Source of the DNA: Rhodoferax sp.
GTDB lineage: Bacteria; Pseudomonadota; Gammaproteobacteria; Burkholderiales; Burkholderiaceae_C
Assembly (NCBI RefSeq): GCF_010365055.1
Contig: NZ_JAAFHA010000013.1
Span: forward strand, 1 to 61,017
Length of the DNA: 61,017 bases
Direction of reading: 5' to 3'
The notes under the pieces are model-generated. The model searched no databases and was not told where the DNA came from. It worked only from the letters and a program-made list of their open reading frames with translations. Made by a program: the position numbers and the translations under genes. Below, one piece after another: positions 37,251 to 45,985 of the stretch. How positions within the stretch are numbered: position 1 is the stretch's first letter; every line of letters begins with the position of its first letter.

Positions 37251-37252
37251 CA
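37216..37252 (-). repeat. copy J of the dispersed repeat at the mutY/rapZ junction
   Basis: Reading on the minus strand: GCTACTCCTGGAGTAGCAA, then a short spacer and CTGACGGGGGCCGG. The hairpin half is perfect (GCTACTC/GAGTAGC) but the spacer is shorter than in other copies. It holds the stop codons of both convergent genes and can act as a shared transcript end. Confidence 0.5.
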
Positions 37253-38141
37253 GGCTGGCTTCCAGTTCCCGGTGCCGCATCAAAGTCATCCATTTGTCGC
37301 CAAACAGACCCGCCAGTTTTTCCACGAGGTAGACCGAACGGTGCTGGCCACCGGTGCAGCCAATGGCGACCGTGACGTAGCTCCGGTGGTCGCGTGCCAA
37401 TGCCTCAAGCCAATGGTTCAAAAACTGTTGAATGTGCGCCAGCATGAGGGCGACGTCGGCCTGCTGTTCCAGAAAATCAGCCACGGGCCGGTCTCGCCCG
37501 GTCAAATGGCGCAACTCGGGCTCGTAGTGCGGGTTGGGCAACATGCGCACATCAAACACATAGTCGGCGTCACTTGGAACGCCGCGCTTGAAGGCAAAGG
37601 ACTCGAACACCAAGGTCAGCTGCTCCCCCGATGCGGAGATCAGCGACTTGACGTAGCCCTGCAACTGCGAGGGTCTGATGATGCTGGTGTCGATCACATG
37701 GGCGTTTTCGCGCAGATCAGCCAGCAGTTCCCGCTCGAGTTCAATGGCATCCACCAGCGCGCGCCGCTGGTCGTGTGGCGCGGGATCGGAGGCGAACTGG
37801 GACAGGGGGTGCTTGCGCCGGGTTTCTGAATAGCGGCGCACCAAGGTGCCGGTGGTGGCATCCAGAAAGAGCGACTTGACCACGACGCCCTGCGTGCGCA
37901 GGGTGGCAAGCTGCTCAGGCACCAAAGGCAGCGACGACGCCGTCCGAACGTCCATCGCAATGGCCACGCGCTTGGTTTGATGCATCTTCTGCAACGCGAC
38001 AAACGGCAAAAAAAGTTCGGGCGGCAAGTTGTCAACGCAGAAAAAACCAGCGTCTTCCAGCGCGTGCAGCGCCACCGACTTGCCGGAGCCCGACATGCCG
38101 GTAATCAGGACGATCTGCAGACTATCGGTTTCGGACGTCAT
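37236..38141 (-). CDS. rapZ: RNase adapter protein RapZ
   Basis: Nucleotide-binding protein of 301 residues. P-loop [21 protein letters not shown], and the C-terminal signatures [22 protein letters not shown] are present. In enterobacteria RapZ directs RNase E to the GlmZ RNA and senses glucosamine-6-phosphate; in other bacteria its role is less clear. ATG at 38141; overlaps recN by 20 bases. Ends inside mutY. Confidence 0.94.
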   Translation of the reverse strand: MTSETDSLQIVLITGMSGSGKSVALHALEDAGFFCVDNLPPELFLPFVALQKMHQTKRVAIAMDVRTASSLPLVPEQLATLRTQGVVVKSLFLDATTGTLVRRYSETRRKHPLSQFASDPAPHDQRRALVDAIELERELLADLRENAHVIDTSIIRPSQLQGYVKSLISASGEQLTLVFESFAFKRGVPSDADYVFDVRMLPNPHYEPELRHLTGRDRPVADFLEQQADVALMLAHIQQFLNHWLEALARDHRSYVTVAIGCTGGQHRSVYLVEKLAGLFGDKWMTLMRHRELEASLLLLE

Positions 38142-39798
38142 CGAATGTCTCCCCGACTTGCAGCATTTCCCGGGCGTGTGCCAGCGTCGTGCCCGAGAGG
38201 CGTTCGCCCCCCAGCATGCGCGCCACCTCTGCCACCCGTTGATCGTCCTGCACAACAAGCACTGAACTCGTCGTCGAACTGCCCTGCAATTGTTTGGCCA
38301 CGACCAGATGGTGGTCCGCACAAGCAGCAACTTGGGGCAGATGGGTCACGGCCAGCACCTGCCGGTCGACACCCAATTGCTGCATGAGGCGACCGACTGT
38401 CTCGGCCACCGCGCCGCCCACACCCGCATCCACCTCGTCAAAAATCAGCGTCGGTGCGGTGCCGAGCCGGCTGGTCGTGACGGCGATTGCCAGCGCCATG
38501 CGAGACAACTCACCGCCAGAAGCCACTTTACTCACCGCTCTGGGTGTACTACCCGCATGCCCCGCCACCAGAAAGCTGACTTCTTCCAGGCCACTTTGCG
38601 TCGGTTGCGCCGCCGCCTGCAGCGCCACTTCAAACTGGCCACCTTGCATCCCCAGCCCCTGCATGGCTTGCGTGATGGCCCGCGCCAGCTTCGGTGCGGC
38701 ACCGGCGCGCGCCTTCGAGAGTTGCCGGGCCTGCTGCATGTAGGCGTCAAACGCCAGCGCGCAGGCGGCTTCCAGCCCCGCCAAATCAGCGGCGGCCTCC
38801 AGCTTTTGCAGCTCCTGTCTCCAGGACGCCAGCAAATCAGACAGCTCCGCCGGGGCTCTGCGGTAGCGCCGGGCCAGCGACAGCCACAAGGCCATGCGCT
38901 CGTCGAGTTCGCCCAGCCGCTGGGGATCCAGCTCGGTCTTGCGCAGGTAACCCCGCAGGGAATGCACCGTGTCTTCCACCTGCGCCAGACTTGAGGTCAA
39001 AACCTCCGTCAGCCCTTTGAAATAGGGCTCAAGGTGCTCCTGCTGTTGTAGCAATTGACAGGCGCCATGGAGCGCCACCAGGGCGCCGCCATCGTCGTCA
39101 GAACCCAAGGTCTGCAGGGCGCCTTGGGCGGCGTCCAGCAGCGCTTGGGCATGGGAGAGTCGGCCGTGTTCGGTGTTGAGCTCCAACCATTCATCCGCCT
39201 GCGGCGCCAGCTTTTCAAGCTCAGCAATTTGCCAGGCCAGCCGTTCGCGTTCACGTTCTAACGACTCTTGCGCGCCATGGGCTTGCGCCAGGTCGGCCTG
39301 CGCCTGGCGCCATTGTTGCCACAGCGTTGCCAGAGCGTTTGACGAAACCTGCGCATAGGCATCGAGCAAGCTTCGCACCGCATCGGGACGGGTGAGGCTT
39401 TGCCAGGCGTGTTGCCCATGAATATCGAGCAGTTGCTCGCCCATGGCGCGCAACTGGGTGGCGGTGGCCGGGCTGCCGTTGATCCAGGCGCGGCTTTTGC
39501 CCTGGGTGTCTACTGTGCGTCGCAACAACAGGCTGTCGCCAATCTCAAAGCCCGCCGTTTCAAGCCAGAGCGCCAGGTCAGCCGTGGCGTCAAACTCCGC
39601 GCTGACGTCGGTGCGACTCGTGCCTTCACGAATGACCCCGACATCGGCCCGGCCGCCGGTGACCAATTGCAGTGCATCAATCAGGATCGATTTGCCGGCC
39701 CCCGTTTCGCCGGTGAGAACGGTGAAGCCGCTCGCCAGGTCAAGATCGAGCTCGCGCACAATCACAAAATCACGCAAGACAATTCGTTTGAGGCTCAC
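38122..39798 (-). CDS. recN: DNA repair protein RecN
   Basis: SMC-like ATPase of 558 residues acting in double-strand break repair. Walker A is [14 protein letters not shown]; a long coiled coil occupies the middle; the C-terminal half has the ABC signature [14 protein letters not shown] and Walker [14 protein letters not shown]. Starts 3 bases after the nadK stop; nadK-recN is a common pair. Confidence 0.95.
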   Translation of the reverse strand: MSLKRIVLRDFVIVRELDLDLASGFTVLTGETGAGKSILIDALQLVTGGRADVGVIREGTSRTDVSAEFDATADLALWLETAGFEIGDSLLLRRTVDTQGKSRAWINGSPATATQLRAMGEQLLDIHGQHAWQSLTRPDAVRSLLDAYAQVSSNALATLWQQWRQAQADLAQAHGAQESLERERERLAWQIAELEKLAPQADEWLELNTEHGRLSHAQALLDAAQGALQTLGSDDDGGALVALHGACQLLQQQEHLEPYFKGLTEVLTSSLAQVEDTVHSLRGYLRKTELDPQRLGELDERMALWLSLARRYRRAPAELSDLLASWRQELQKLEAAADLAGLEAACALAFDAYMQQARQLSKARAGAAPKLARAITQAMQGLGMQGGQFEVALQAAAQPTQSGLEEVSFLVAGHAGSTPRAVSKVASGGELSRMALAIAVTTSRLGTAPTLIFDEVDAGVGGAVAETVGRLMQQLGVDRQVLAVTHLPQVAACADHHLVVAKQLQGSSTTSSVLVVQDDQRVAEVARMLGGERLSGTTLAHAREMLQVGETFDDVRNR

Positions 39799-39800
39799 AG

Positions 39801-40697
39801 TCAGGCCACTCCTTCATTCCAGTGCAGTTTCTGGCGCAGGGTGTCAAAGTAGGACCAGCCTCTGGGGTGCAAAAAGCGCACATGATGTTCGGAGCGTGTC
39901 ACCACGATGCGATCGCCATGCAGCAACGACGCCAGTGACTGCGTGTCAAAACTTGCACTGGCGTCGCGTCCAGCTATTATTTCAATAGCAATTTCAGTAA
40001 TGTTGGCAAGGACGATGGGCCGATTTGACAAAGTATGTGGCGCAATCGGCACCAGCACCCAGCCCGGAATGGAGGGGTGCAAGAGCGGCCCGCCGGCGGA
40101 AAGCGAATACGCGGTGGAACCGGTCGGCGTGGCAATGATCAGGCCGTCCGCCCGCTGGTTCGCCACGAAGTGGCCATCGACTTCAACCCGCAGCTCCACC
40201 ATGCCCGAGGTCGCCGCCCGGTTCACCACCACATCGTTCATGGCCAGCGCGTCATAGACACAGCGCCCGTCACGCATCACCCTGGCGTGCATCAGGCTGC
40301 GATGGTCCTCCTCATACTCGCCGCGCAGCATCGGCGCCAGCGCGCTGGCGTAACCGTCCAGCGGGATGTCGGTGATGAACCCGAGCCGCCCCTGGTTGAC
40401 ACCAATCAAGGGCACGCCGAACTTGGCGAGTTGGCGGCCAATGCCCAGCATGGTGCCGTCGCCGCCGACAACCAAGCCCAGATCACAATTCGCGCCAATG
40501 GCGGCGACATCCGCGACCGGGTAGCCCGAAATGCCCATATTGCGCGCGGTGTCTTGCTCAAAAACCACCTCGCAACCCTGCGCATTTAGAAAATGCGCGA
40601 TGTCTTCCAACACGCGGCGCGATGACGCGCTGGACACGCCCGAGGCCACCGTCTGGTATTTGCCAATCAGCGCCACATGCCGGAATTTAGATTTCAT
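39801..40697 (-). CDS. nadK: NAD kinase
   Basis: ATP-NAD kinase of 298 residues making NADP. The catalytic [11 protein letters not shown] and [11 protein letters not shown] segments and [18 protein letters not shown] are present. Start at ATG 40697 ([10 protein letters not shown]). It is divergent from hrcA with only 28 bases between the starts, so promoters overlap. Confidence 0.95.
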   Translation of the reverse strand: MKSKFRHVALIGKYQTVASGVSSASSRRVLEDIAHFLNAQGCEVVFEQDTARNMGISGYPVADVAAIGANCDLGLVVGGDGTMLGIGRQLAKFGVPLIGVNQGRLGFITDIPLDGYASALAPMLRGEYEEDHRSLMHARVMRDGRCVYDALAMNDVVVNRAATSGMVELRVEVDGHFVANQRADGLIIATPTGSTAYSLSAGGPLLHPSIPGWVLVPIAPHTLSNRPIVLANITEIAIEIIAGRDASASFDTQSLASLLHGDRIVVTRSEHHVRFLHPRGWSYFDTLRQKLHWNEGVA

Positions 40698-40725
40698 TGG
40701 CAAATTACATCACTAAAATGCCCGC

Positions 40726-41730
40726 ATGCTCGATGACCGTGCCAAGTTGTTATTGAAAGCGCTGGTTGAGCGCTATATCGCCGATGGGCAACCGGTGGGT
40801 TCGCGCACGCTCTCCAAAGCCTCGGGGCTGGACTTGTCGCCCGCCACCATCCGCAACGTGATGTCTGATCTGGAAGAGCTGGGCTTGATCGTCAGCCCGC
40901 ACACCTCGGCCGGGCGCATCCCGACGGCGCGCGGTTACCGCCTTTTTGTCGACACCATGCTGACGGTGCGCCAGGAGCAGTTCGCAGCCCACATCTTGGC
41001 ACCCGATCAGCCGCAGAAAGTGATTTCCAACGCGGCCAACCTGCTGTCAAACCTGTCCCAGTTTGTCGGCGTGGTCATCGCCCCGCGCCGTTCCTCCGTG
41101 TTTCGCCACATTGAATTCTTGCGCTTGTCTGAGCGGCGCTTGCTGGTCATCATCGTCTCGCCCGAAGGCGACGTGCAAAACCGGGTTATTTTTACCGAGA
41201 CGGATCATTCGCAGCCGCAATTGGTTGAAGCCGCCAATTACCTCAACAGCCATTACGTCGGGCTGGCCATTGAACAGGTTCGTGAGCGCTTGAAAAACGA
41301 GGTGGAATCACTGCGCTCGGAAATTGCCAGCCTGATGCAGGCGGCCGTGACGGTCAGTTCTGAGGCCATGTCAGAAACGCAGGACGAAGTGGTGATTTCG
41401 GGCGAGCGAAACCTGCTGGCAGTGACTGATTTTTCCAATGACATGGGCCACCTGCGTCGCGCATTTGATCTGTTTGAACAAAAAGCGCAACTCATGCGCC
41501 TGCTTGATATTGCCGGCCAGGCCGAAGGCGTGCGTATTTTTATCGGTGGCGAAAGCAAGGTTGTTCCGTTTGAGGACCTGTCCATCGTCAGCGCGCCGTA
41601 CGAGGTGGACGGCCAGGTGGTGGGCACGCTTGGCGTCATCGGCCCCACGCGCATGGCCTACGACCGGATGATCCAGATTGTGGACATCACGTCGAAATTG
41701 GTCAGCAACGCCCTGAGCCACCACAAGTAG
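40726..41730 (+). CDS. hrcA: heat-inducible transcription repressor HrcA
   Basis: Winged-helix repressor of 334 residues that controls groE/dnaK through CIRCE operators. N-terminal segment [22 protein letters not shown] and [18 protein letters not shown], and the dimer domain ([21 protein letters not shown]). A CIRCE element (TTAGCACTC-N9-GAGTGCTAA) is not found just upstream, so autoregulation is not shown. Its end lies 20 bases before the split tRNA. Confidence 0.95.
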   Translation: MLDDRAKLLLKALVERYIADGQPVGSRTLSKASGLDLSPATIRNVMSDLEELGLIVSPHTSAGRIPTARGYRLFVDTMLTVRQEQFAAHILAPDQPQKVISNAANLLSNLSQFVGVVIAPRRSSVFRHIEFLRLSERRLLVIIVSPEGDVQNRVIFTETDHSQPQLVEAANYLNSHYVGLAIEQVRERLKNEVESLRSEIASLMQAAVTVSSEAMSETQDEVVISGERNLLAVTDFSNDMGHLRRAFDLFEQKAQLMRLLDIAGQAEGVRIFIGGESKVVPFEDLSIVSAPYEVDGQVVGTLGVIGPTRMAYDRMIQIVDITSKLVSNALSHHK

Positions 41731-41735
41731 GCCCT

Positions 41736-41741
41736 TACAAT
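41736..41741 (+). promoter_or_regulatory. possible -10 box of the split tRNA gene
   Basis: TACAAT lies ten bases before the tRNA 5' end. Its -35 region would fall inside the last codons of hrcA and is not consensus-like, so the tRNA may also be read through from hrcA. Confidence 0.3.
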
Positions 41742-41750
41742 CTGCGCTTC

Positions 41751-42083
41751 GGGCCTCTAGCTCATGTTGGTTAGAGCAGCGGACTTGAAGTAGTTTTTTC
41801 CTGTGAACCAGGGGCTGGGAATGGAAAAGACAGATTGGGTTGCCTTGGCGTAAGTTGACTCTGTGCCTTGGTAGAACTGCTCAAAGTCGGGGAAACCTCT
41901 GGTCATTCGTGACCGTGGCAATCCCGAGCGAAGCTCTTCTTCGGAAGAGAACGTGTAGAGACTGTACGGGCAGGTCGTAAAGACAAGAGACAGTCCAGAC
42001 CACAAACCCGAAAGGGGCGACGAAAGTCGTAGTTGGTAAGCATAATCCGTTGGTGCCGTGTTCGACTCACGGGAGGCCCACCA
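41751..42083 (+). tRNA. tRNA with CAU anticodon, probably tRNA-Ile(CAU), split by a group I intron
   Basis: Exon 1 (41751-41785) runs from GGGCCTCTAGCTCATG to GCAGCGGACT; exon 2 (42041-42083) runs from CATAATCCGTTGGTG to GAGGCCCACCA. Joined, they form a full cloverleaf: acceptor GGGCCTC/GAGGCCC, D-stem GCTC/GAGC, anticodon stem GCGGA/TCCGT with loop CTCATAA, T-arm CCGTG-TTCGACT-CACGG, CCA encoded, 78 bases. The TTGGT variable region resembles bacterial tRNA-Ile2, whose C34 becomes lysidine (TilS); elongator tRNA-Met is the alternative. The intron lies between U33 and C34. Confidence 0.9.
41786..42040 (+). ncRNA. group I intron (IC3-like) in the tRNA
   Basis: The 255-nt insertion has the conserved core of a self-splicing group I intron. 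P2: TTTTTTCC/GGAAAAGA. P4-P5: CGGGGAAACC with hairpin GGTCA-TTCG-TGACC and ATCCCGAGCG. P6: CTCTTC-TTCG-GAAGAG. P7: GACTGT (41960-41965) pairs perfectly with ACAGTC (41990-41995). P8: GTC-GTAAA-GAC. P9: CGAC-GAAA-GTCG. Intron ends in G, and exon 1 ends in U, as required. P1 is weak: only GACU/AGUU with U-A at the splice site instead of the usual U-G. No open frame for a homing endonuclease. Confidence 0.88.
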
Positions 42084-42090
42084 AACACCT

Positions 42091-42123
42091 AAGCCGCAGT
42101 GTGGGTCCACACTGCGGCTTTCT
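42091..42123 (+). terminator. rho-independent terminator after the split tRNA
   Basis: A 14-base perfect stem, AAGCCGCAGTGTGG with CCACACTGCGGCTT, has a two-base loop and a short T-run. It begins eight bases after the CCA of the tRNA. Confidence 0.85.
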
Positions 42124-42192
42124 GACCTCAAGCGTCAATGAACCGAAGCGTCATCCCGGCCGCGTCACGAGCCATGGATTTATAATAAATCA

Positions 42193-42240
42193 GGCTGCAG
42201 CCCTCGTATCTTATGTGTATATAGCTACATTTTTAGTAGC
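42193..42240 (-). repeat. copy F of the dispersed repeat at the purN end
   Basis: On the minus strand: GCTACTAAAAATGTAGCTA, a spacer, then ACGAGGGCTGCAGCC. The last five sense codons and the stop (TAG) of purN lie within it, so the repeat has become the gene's 3' end. Confidence 0.75.
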
Positions 42241-42818
42241 AAATCTGCAATCGCACGCGGATAAATGAGGTGCTCCTGGGACAGCACGCGGGCCGCCAAG
42301 GTGTCGGCCGTATCACCCGGCAACACCGGCGCCACCGCTTGCGCCAGGATCGGGCCGTGGTCGAGTTCCGCTGTGACCTGATGCACGGTGGCACCAGCGA
42401 ACCTGCAACCCGCATCGATCGCTTGCTGTTGGGTGTGCAGCCCCGGAAACGCCGGCAGCAGCGACGGGTGGATGTTGAGCAAGCGCCCGCTGTAGCGATC
42501 CACAAATGCGGGCGTGAGAATGCGCATGAAGCCCGCCAGCACCACCAGCACGGGTTGCTCCGGCGCATCAAAGCGATCAATGAGCTGGGCCAGGGCCGCA
42601 TCAAATGCCTCGCGCGAGGCAAAGGTTTTGTGATCCAGCACCTCGGTGGCAATGCCGTGTTCGCGTGCGAAGACCAGCCCTGCGGCTGCGGCCTTGTTGC
42701 TGATCACGGCCGCGACCCGCGCGCCAAATCGTTCCGGCCAGGCCTCGCGCTGCGCTGTTTTTACGATGGCGGCCATGTTGGAGCCGGCGCCTGAGATCAA
42801 AATAACGATGTTTTTCAT
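42225..42818 (-). CDS. purN: phosphoribosylglycinamide formyltransferase
   Basis: Purine synthesis enzyme of 197 residues, using 10-formyl-[14 protein letters not shown] at the N-terminus, the active-site segment [33 protein letters not shown] (region) with the catalytic Asn/His, and [13 protein letters not shown]. Start at 42818 ([10 protein letters not shown]). Divergent from yceH by 13 bases. Its C-terminal LLLKM comes from a repeat copy. Confidence 0.95.
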   Translation of the reverse strand: MKNIVILISGAGSNMAAIVKTAQREAWPERFGARVAAVISNKAAAAGLVFAREHGIATEVLDHKTFASREAFDAALAQLIDRFDAPEQPVLVVLAGFMRILTPAFVDRYSGRLLNIHPSLLPAFPGLHTQQQAIDAGCRFAGATVHQVTAELDHGPILAQAVAPVLPGDTADTLAARVLSQEHLIYPRAIADLLLKM

Positions 42819-42831
42819 ATCGGCCCGAATT

Positions 42832-43539
42832 ATGACCTTGACCTCTTCCCCTCCAATGACTGCACCTAGCCCCACAACCACGACGCCTGTCCTGACCCCG
42901 ACCGAGGCGCGCGTGCTCGGCACCTTGATGGAAAAGGCCCGCACCGTGCCTGACAGCTACCCGCTGACACTCAACACGCTGCTGCTGGGCTGCAACCAGA
43001 AGTCCAGCCGCGAGCCGCTGATGGAATTGAGCGAAGCCGACGTCGCTGGCGCCCTGAACACGCTGAAAGAGGCCCATCTGGTGCGCGAAAGCAGTGGCTC
43101 GCGCACCACACGTTTTGAACACAACTTTCAGCGCGGTATCGGGGTCTACGAACAGGCCGCCGTGCTGCTGGGGCTCTTGATGTTGCGCGGCCCGCAGACG
43201 GCCGGGGAGCTGCGCCTGAACACCGAGCGCTGGTACAAGTTTGCCGATATTTCCTCGGTCGAAGGCTTTCTGGAAGAGCTGCAGGACCGCGCCAAGGAGA
43301 AAGGCGGCCCGCTGGTGGTCAAACTCGCGCGCGGACCCGCCGCGCGCGAGCAACGCTGGGCGCACCTGCTGTGCGGACCGGTGGATGCGACGCAAACCGG
43401 GATGAGCCGTTCGTCTGAAGGTCTGAGCGGCAACACCGCCGAGCGCATTGAACGACTCGAAGTGGAAGTAGCCAAGCTGCGTGAAACGGTGCAAAAGCTG
43501 TGCGCCGAGTTGGGCGTTTCGCCCCCGGAACAGGTTTAA
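42832..43539 (+). CDS. YceH family (DUF480) protein
   Basis: Winged-helix protein of about 235 residues of the DUF480/YceH family. [27 protein letters not shown] and [22 protein letters not shown] are family segments; a coiled-coil stretch ([17 protein letters not shown]) ends it. Function unknown; a regulatory role is suggested by the fold. ATG at 42832 or 42856. Overlaps the Crp/Fnr gene end by four bases. Confidence 0.88.
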   Translation: MTLTSSPPMTAPSPTTTTPVLTPTEARVLGTLMEKARTVPDSYPLTLNTLLLGCNQKSSREPLMELSEADVAGALNTLKEAHLVRESSGSRTTRFEHNFQRGIGVYEQAAVLLGLLMLRGPQTAGELRLNTERWYKFADISSVEGFLEELQDRAKEKGGPLVVKLARGPAAREQRWAHLLCGPVDATQTGMSRSSEGLSGNTAERIERLEVEVAKLRETVQKLCAELGVSPPEQV

Positions 43540-44327
43540 GCAAAGCCCGAAGCCAAGTGAAAGATTGGCGGTGCCTGGTTGGGGAAATTGTCGGCACCTT
43601 CGCCGACATCGTTCAGCAAATGCTCATGCTCTTTTTTGACCACTGCATAGCATTCACAAACCCGTGTCTCCAAGCCCGCGCGGTCAAGCACGGTGATATG
43701 GCCACGGTAGTAGCGAATGAAGCCCGCTTGCTGCAAACGCCCGGCGGCCTCCGTGATGCCTTCACGGCGCACACCCAGCATGCTGGCGATATGCTCATGC
43801 GTCATGGTCAATTCATTGGAGGGCAAACGGTCGAGCGTTGACAACAGCCAGCGACACAGTTGCTGCTCCACCGAATGATGCCGATTGCAGACCGCCGTTT
43901 GGGCCAGCTGCGTCATCAGCGCCTGGGTGTAGCGCAGCAACAAGTGCTGCATCACCCCGGCGCGGCGCCCGCCGCTGCGGCGGAGTTCCTGCATCAGGAT
44001 TTGTTCCTTTAATCGGTAGCCATAGCCGCTGACACACACAACGGCCGCCGTCGGCGTCGTATGGCTGCTCATGACCAGCGGAATGCCAATAACGCCCTCA
44101 CGGCCCACCCAAGCAATGTCGGACGTTGCACCGGTCTCGGTCAAGCAGTTCAGGGACACGATGGCGCTTGTCGGAAAATAAACATGCTGCAGGGTTTGCC
44201 CGGATTCATAAAGAACTTCGCCCTGCAGCATGGCAACCAACTCCAAGCCGGGCGAGACACGCCCGAGCTCGACGGCCGACAAGGCGGCGAGCAGATAGTT
44301 TTGATGGGGGCTGTGCGAAGTTTCCAA
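43536..44327 (-). CDS. Crp/Fnr family transcriptional regulator
   Basis: Regulator of about 263 residues: cNMP-type sensor ([24 protein letters not shown], region) and a C-terminal helix-turn-helix with [32 protein letters not shown]. No Fnr-type Cys set is present. Many relatives begin METPHSPHQN; here that place has TTG at 44327 with GGAG upstream, so I use it, though the frame stays open to 44528. Regulatory target unknown; it lies upstream of the acyl-CoA dehydrogenase pair, opposite strand. Confidence 0.85.
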   Translation of the reverse strand: METSHSPHQNYLLAALSAVELGRVSPGLELVAMLQGEVLYESGQTLQHVYFPTSAIVSLNCLTETGATSDIAWVGREGVIGIPLVMSSHTTPTAAVVCVSGYGYRLKEQILMQELRRSGGRRAGVMQHLLLRYTQALMTQLAQTAVCNRHHSVEQQLCRWLLSTLDRLPSNELTMTHEHIASMLGVRREGITEAAGRLQQAGFIRYYRGHITVLDRAGLETRVCECYAVVKKEHEHLLNDVGEGADNFPNQAPPIFHLASGFA

Positions 44328-44696
44328 ATCCGGTCTCCCAATGATCACTCCAGGGGCATAAACATCACACACGCAGGCCATTCGGCTCGTGCCACTGTGC
44401 ACAGGCGACCCGCAGGGGCACGCTTGCGACAAACACCTACTGTGCTGAAGTCCTTGCTTTGGGCTTTGCGTATTCTCAAAAATCGGCCGAACACGCAAAC
44501 GAAGGCGTCGTTCAGAACAGACAATCACCGGCGATGAAAACCTGAAAAAGGCGGTGCGCAGGGCAGCGTGTCACCACCTCGACAGCTTGAATCGCACGAT
44601 CGTGCTAAAAACCACATTCAGCGACGATTCGCTTAAGACTCGCTTGGTACTCAAGTGCTGTCGGAACCAAAATGTGGCTTATTTGGAGACTCCCCT
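44328..44696. promoter_or_regulatory. divergent promoter region between the Crp/Fnr regulator and the dehydrogenase pair
   Basis: This 369-base gap holds no gene that I can support. A perfect 12-bp palindrome GCACGATCGTGC lies at 44594-44605, about 90 bases before the dehydrogenase start, a candidate operator. The reading frame of the regulator stays open across the left part but is unlikely to be translated. Confidence 0.4.
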
Positions 44697-45878
44697 ATGG
44701 ATTTGGCTTTTACCCCTGAAGAGCAGCAGTTCCGTGAAGACATTCGCGCCTGGGTGCGCGCGAACCTGCCCACTGATATTTCACACAAGGTGCACAACGC
44801 CTTGCGCCTGAGCCGCGACGACCTGCAGCGCTGGGGCAAGATTCTGGGCAAAAAAGGCTGGCTCGGCCACGCCTGGCCCAAGTCCTTCGGCGGCCCCGGC
44901 TGGAGCTCGATCCAGAAGCATTTGTTCGAAGAAGAATGTGCCCTGGCCGGTGCGCCGCGCGTGCTGCCGTTTGGCCCGGTGATGGTGGCCCCGGTCATCA
45001 TGGCGTTTGGCACGCCGGAGCAGCAGCAGCGCTTTTTGCCCGGCATTGCCAGTGGTGAGGTGTGGTGGAGCCAGGGTTACAGCGAGCCCGGCGCCGGTTC
45101 TGATCTGGCCTCGGTCAAGTGCCGGGCCGAACGCCAGGGCAATAAATACATCGTCAACGGTCAAAAAGCGTGGACCACGCTGGGCCAGTACGGTGAGTGG
45201 ATTTTCTGCCTGGTGCGCACCAGCAACGAGGGCAAACCGCAAACCGGCATCAGCTTCCTGCTGATCGACATGAAATCCCCTGGCGTCACCGTGCGCCCGA
45301 CGGTGCTGCTCGACGGCGAGCCCGAAGTCAACGAAGTCTTTTTTGACGACGTCGAAGTGCCGGTGGAAAACCTGATTGGCGAAGAGAACAAGGGCTGGAC
45401 CTACGCCAAGCACCTGCTCTCGCATGAGCGCACCAACATCGCCGACGTGAACCGCACCAAGCGCGAGCTCGAGCGGCTCAAACGCGTGGCCAAGGCCGAG
45501 GGTGTGTTTGACGACGTGCGCTTTCGCGACGAAATCGCCAAGCTGGAAGTGGACGTGGTGGCGCTCGAGATGCTGGTGCTGCGCGTGCTGGCCGCAGAAA
45601 AGTCGGGCAAGAACTCGCTCGACATTGCGGGCCTCTTGAAGATTCGCGGCAGCGAGATCCAGCAACGCTACAGCGAGTTGATGATGCTCGCCGCCGGGCC
45701 CTATGCGCTGCCGCTGATTCAGGAGGCGATGGAAGCCGGCTGGCAGGGCGACTTCCCGGGCGGTGGCGTCTGGTGCGCGCCGCTGGCGTCGACTTACTTC
45801 AACATGCGCAAGACCACCATTTACGGCGGCAGCAATGAAGTGCAGCGCACCATCGTGGCCCAGACCGTCCTCGGCTGA
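44697..45878 (+). CDS. acyl-CoA dehydrogenase, pimeloyl-CoA dehydrogenase large-subunit type
   Basis: Flavoenzyme of 393 residues. MDLAFTPEEQQFREDIRAWV is the family N-terminus; the FAD/substrate segments YSEPGAGSDLASV and VNGQKAWTTLGQYGEWIFCLVRT, and the C-terminal YGGSNEVQRTIVAQTVLG are present. Paired with the next gene it resembles PimC/PimD, which dehydrogenate dicarboxylic acyl-CoA in benzoate or fatty diacid degradation; the real substrate is uncertain. A GGAG site precedes the ATG at 44697. Confidence 0.9.
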   Translation: MDLAFTPEEQQFREDIRAWVRANLPTDISHKVHNALRLSRDDLQRWGKILGKKGWLGHAWPKSFGGPGWSSIQKHLFEEECALAGAPRVLPFGPVMVAPVIMAFGTPEQQQRFLPGIASGEVWWSQGYSEPGAGSDLASVKCRAERQGNKYIVNGQKAWTTLGQYGEWIFCLVRTSNEGKPQTGISFLLIDMKSPGVTVRPTVLLDGEPEVNEVFFDDVEVPVENLIGEENKGWTYAKHLLSHERTNIADVNRTKRELERLKRVAKAEGVFDDVRFRDEIAKLEVDVVALEMLVLRVLAAEKSGKNSLDIAGLLKIRGSEIQQRYSELMMLAAGPYALPLIQEAMEAGWQGDFPGGGVWCAPLASTYFNMRKTTIYGGSNEVQRTIVAQTVLG

Positions 45879-45898
45879 CGATTGCAGGAAATATCATT

Positions 45899-45924
45899 TC
45901 GGGCTGTGCTTGTCGCAGCCCTTT
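45899..45924 (+). terminator. hairpin between the two dehydrogenase genes
   Basis: GGGCTGTG/CGCAGCCC form an eight-base stem (one G-T pair) with a CTTGT loop, followed by only three T. It may weaken readthrough from the large-subunit gene into the small-subunit gene. Confidence 0.4.
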
Positions 45925-45940
45925 AGCAGACATCACTCAA

Positions 45941-45967
45941 TCCCTTCGACCAGCTCGGGACGAACGG
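45941..45967. repeat. REP-like dispersed motif
   Basis: TCCCTTCGACCAGCTCGGGA followed by CGAACGG resembles the short palindromic element (CCGTTCGCCCTGAGC...GAAGGG type) found between genes of many proteobacteria. It sits between the dehydrogenase subunit genes; only one copy is seen in the window. Confidence 0.55.
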
Positions 45968-45985
45968 TAAAAAGGAACAATCACC

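Noticed and set aside
39960..40000. Possible further repeat copy in nadK (GCTATTATTTCAATAGC)
   Set aside because: Only the hairpin half resembles the repeat. The encoded [11 protein letters not shown] is close to the normal NAD kinase sequence, so chance or convergence is enough.
40600..40760. CIRCE operator near hrcA
   Set aside because: No TTAGCACTC-N9-GAGTGCTAA match is visible in the short nadK/hrcA gap.
41757..42131. A 124-codon minus-strand frame across the split tRNA
   Set aside because: It is the antisense of the tRNA exons and the structured intron. The segment ASRESNTAPTDYAYQ is the familiar false product of an antisense tRNA.
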